From Lachnospiraceae bacterium UBA7598 (GTDB taxonomy: Bacteria > Bacillota > Clostridia > Lachnospirales > Lachnospiraceae), in NCBI GenBank assembly GCA_002474415.1, contig DLQV01000010.1, positions 1 through 6,207 on the forward strand: a stretch of DNA of 6,207 nt. Reading direction: 5' to 3'. How positions within the stretch are numbered: the first letter of the stretch is position 1; each line of letters begins with the position of its first letter. Below are positions 6,085 to 6,207 of the stretch, piece by piece. The position numbers and the translations under genes were made by a program. A model generated the notes under the pieces. It did no database searches. It was not told where the DNA came from and saw nothing but the letters and a program-made list of their open reading frames with translations.

Positions 6085-6130
6085 CTTTGTTTCAGTCATG
6101 CCATGATCATAAAGTGCGGTTGTAAAGATT

Positions 6131-6159
6131 AATATCAGCCTTTTGTAAATTTTGTGCAA
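6131..6159 (-). promoter_or_regulatory. Weak candidate promoter of the transport operon
   Basis: On the - strand, TTGCAC (6159-6154, 3 of 6 to TTGACA) is followed by a 17-nt spacer and GATATT (6136-6131, 4 of 6 to TATAAT). An isolated good -10 (TATTAT, 6166-6161) has only TTGCAA 14 nt upstream, and TATGAT (6111-6106) lacks a -35. A weak promoter overlapped by dyads would fit activated or repressed expression. The true promoter could also lie beyond the window edge. Confidence 0.25.
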
Positions 6160-6161
6160 AA
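6141..6161. promoter_or_regulatory. Dyad site B in the operon leader, candidate operator
   Basis: TTTTGTA (6141-6147) and TGCAAAA (6155-6161) form an imperfect inverted repeat with 6 of 7 bases symmetric and a 7-nt centre. It contains a tighter dyad, ATTTTG-GT... centred on 6155 with CAAAAT (arms 6149-6154 and 6157-6162). It overlaps the -35 of the candidate promoter and resembles the dyad 38 bp further upstream. Confidence 0.4.
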
Positions 6162-6178
6162 TAATATCATTTTCCTTG

Positions 6179-6200
6179 TTTTGCAATTTTTATTGCAAAA
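6179..6200. promoter_or_regulatory. Dyad site A in the operon leader, candidate operator
   Basis: TTTTGCAA (6179-6186) and TTGCAAAA (6193-6200) are exact reverse complements separated by 6 nt (TTTTTA). This 8-bp perfect dyad lies about 110 nt upstream of the first gene and shares the TTTTG(C/T)A...TGCAAAA pattern of site B. It is a plausible binding site for a dimeric regulator encoded outside the window. It lacks a following U-run with GC pairs, so it does not look like a terminator. Confidence 0.45.
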
Positions 6201-6207
6201 ATGACGC

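Noticed and set aside
5953..6186. 77-codon open frame on the - strand across the operon leader
   Set aside because: It starts at a TTG within a dyad, has no ribosome binding site, overlaps the well-supported isomerase start in another frame and shows no protein-like domain.
1..6207. Mobile element, CRISPR array, tRNA or riboswitch
   Set aside because: No transposase, integrase, terminal repeats, regularly spaced repeats, cloverleaf-like folds or known riboswitch core were recognised on either strand.

Overview
The window looks like low-to-moderate GC Gram-positive chromosomal DNA, most likely from a gut-type Clostridia/Lachnospiraceae bacterium. This is inferred from AT-rich intergenic stretches, strong AGGAGG-type ribosome binding sites, a substrate-binding protein carried as a Cys-anchored lipoprotein with a Ser/Thr-rich linker, and tight translational overlaps. 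No rRNA, tRNA, CRISPR array, transposase or integrase is visible, so the species cannot be named.

Layout. Positions 1-247 are AT-rich and carry no gene. They hold the promoter region of a small XRE-family helix-turn-helix regulator (248-676, + strand), with a perfect 12-bp palindrome over the proposed -10 box and a 12-bp inverted repeat flanking the promoter. A bidirectional terminator at 683-728 separates this gene from a convergent five-gene operon that fills the rest of the window on the - strand. In transcription order the operon is: a TIM-barrel sugar-phosphate isomerase/epimerase-like protein (6071-5220), an ABC-importer substrate-binding lipoprotein (5296-4226), a fused two-domain ABC permease (4206-2461), the ABC ATPase with a TOBE-like C-terminal region (2525-1503), and a YcdX-type PHP-domain phosphatase (1475-747). 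The operon leader (6072-6207) contains two related dyads built on TTTTG/CAAAA half-sites.

How the genes fit together. The transporter has the architecture of the FbpABC/AfuABC/PhnSTUV branch: a family-1-like binding protein, a fused permease and a TOBE ATPase. Automatic annotation usually calls this branch 'iron(III)' or '2-aminoethylphosphonate' transport. Here it is co-transcribed with a sugar-phosphate-type TIM barrel and a trinuclear-metal PHP phosphatase, and the binding protein lacks the tandem tyrosines of ferric-binding FbpA. The more economical reading is uptake of a phosphorylated organic compound (sugar phosphate, phosphodiester or phosphonate), followed by isomerisation and dephosphorylation in the cytoplasm. 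That function is inference; the gene families themselves are well supported. The two largest overlaps in the operon (77 nt and 65 nt) have the upstream gene's C-terminal tail running through the start of the next gene, which suggests translational coupling.
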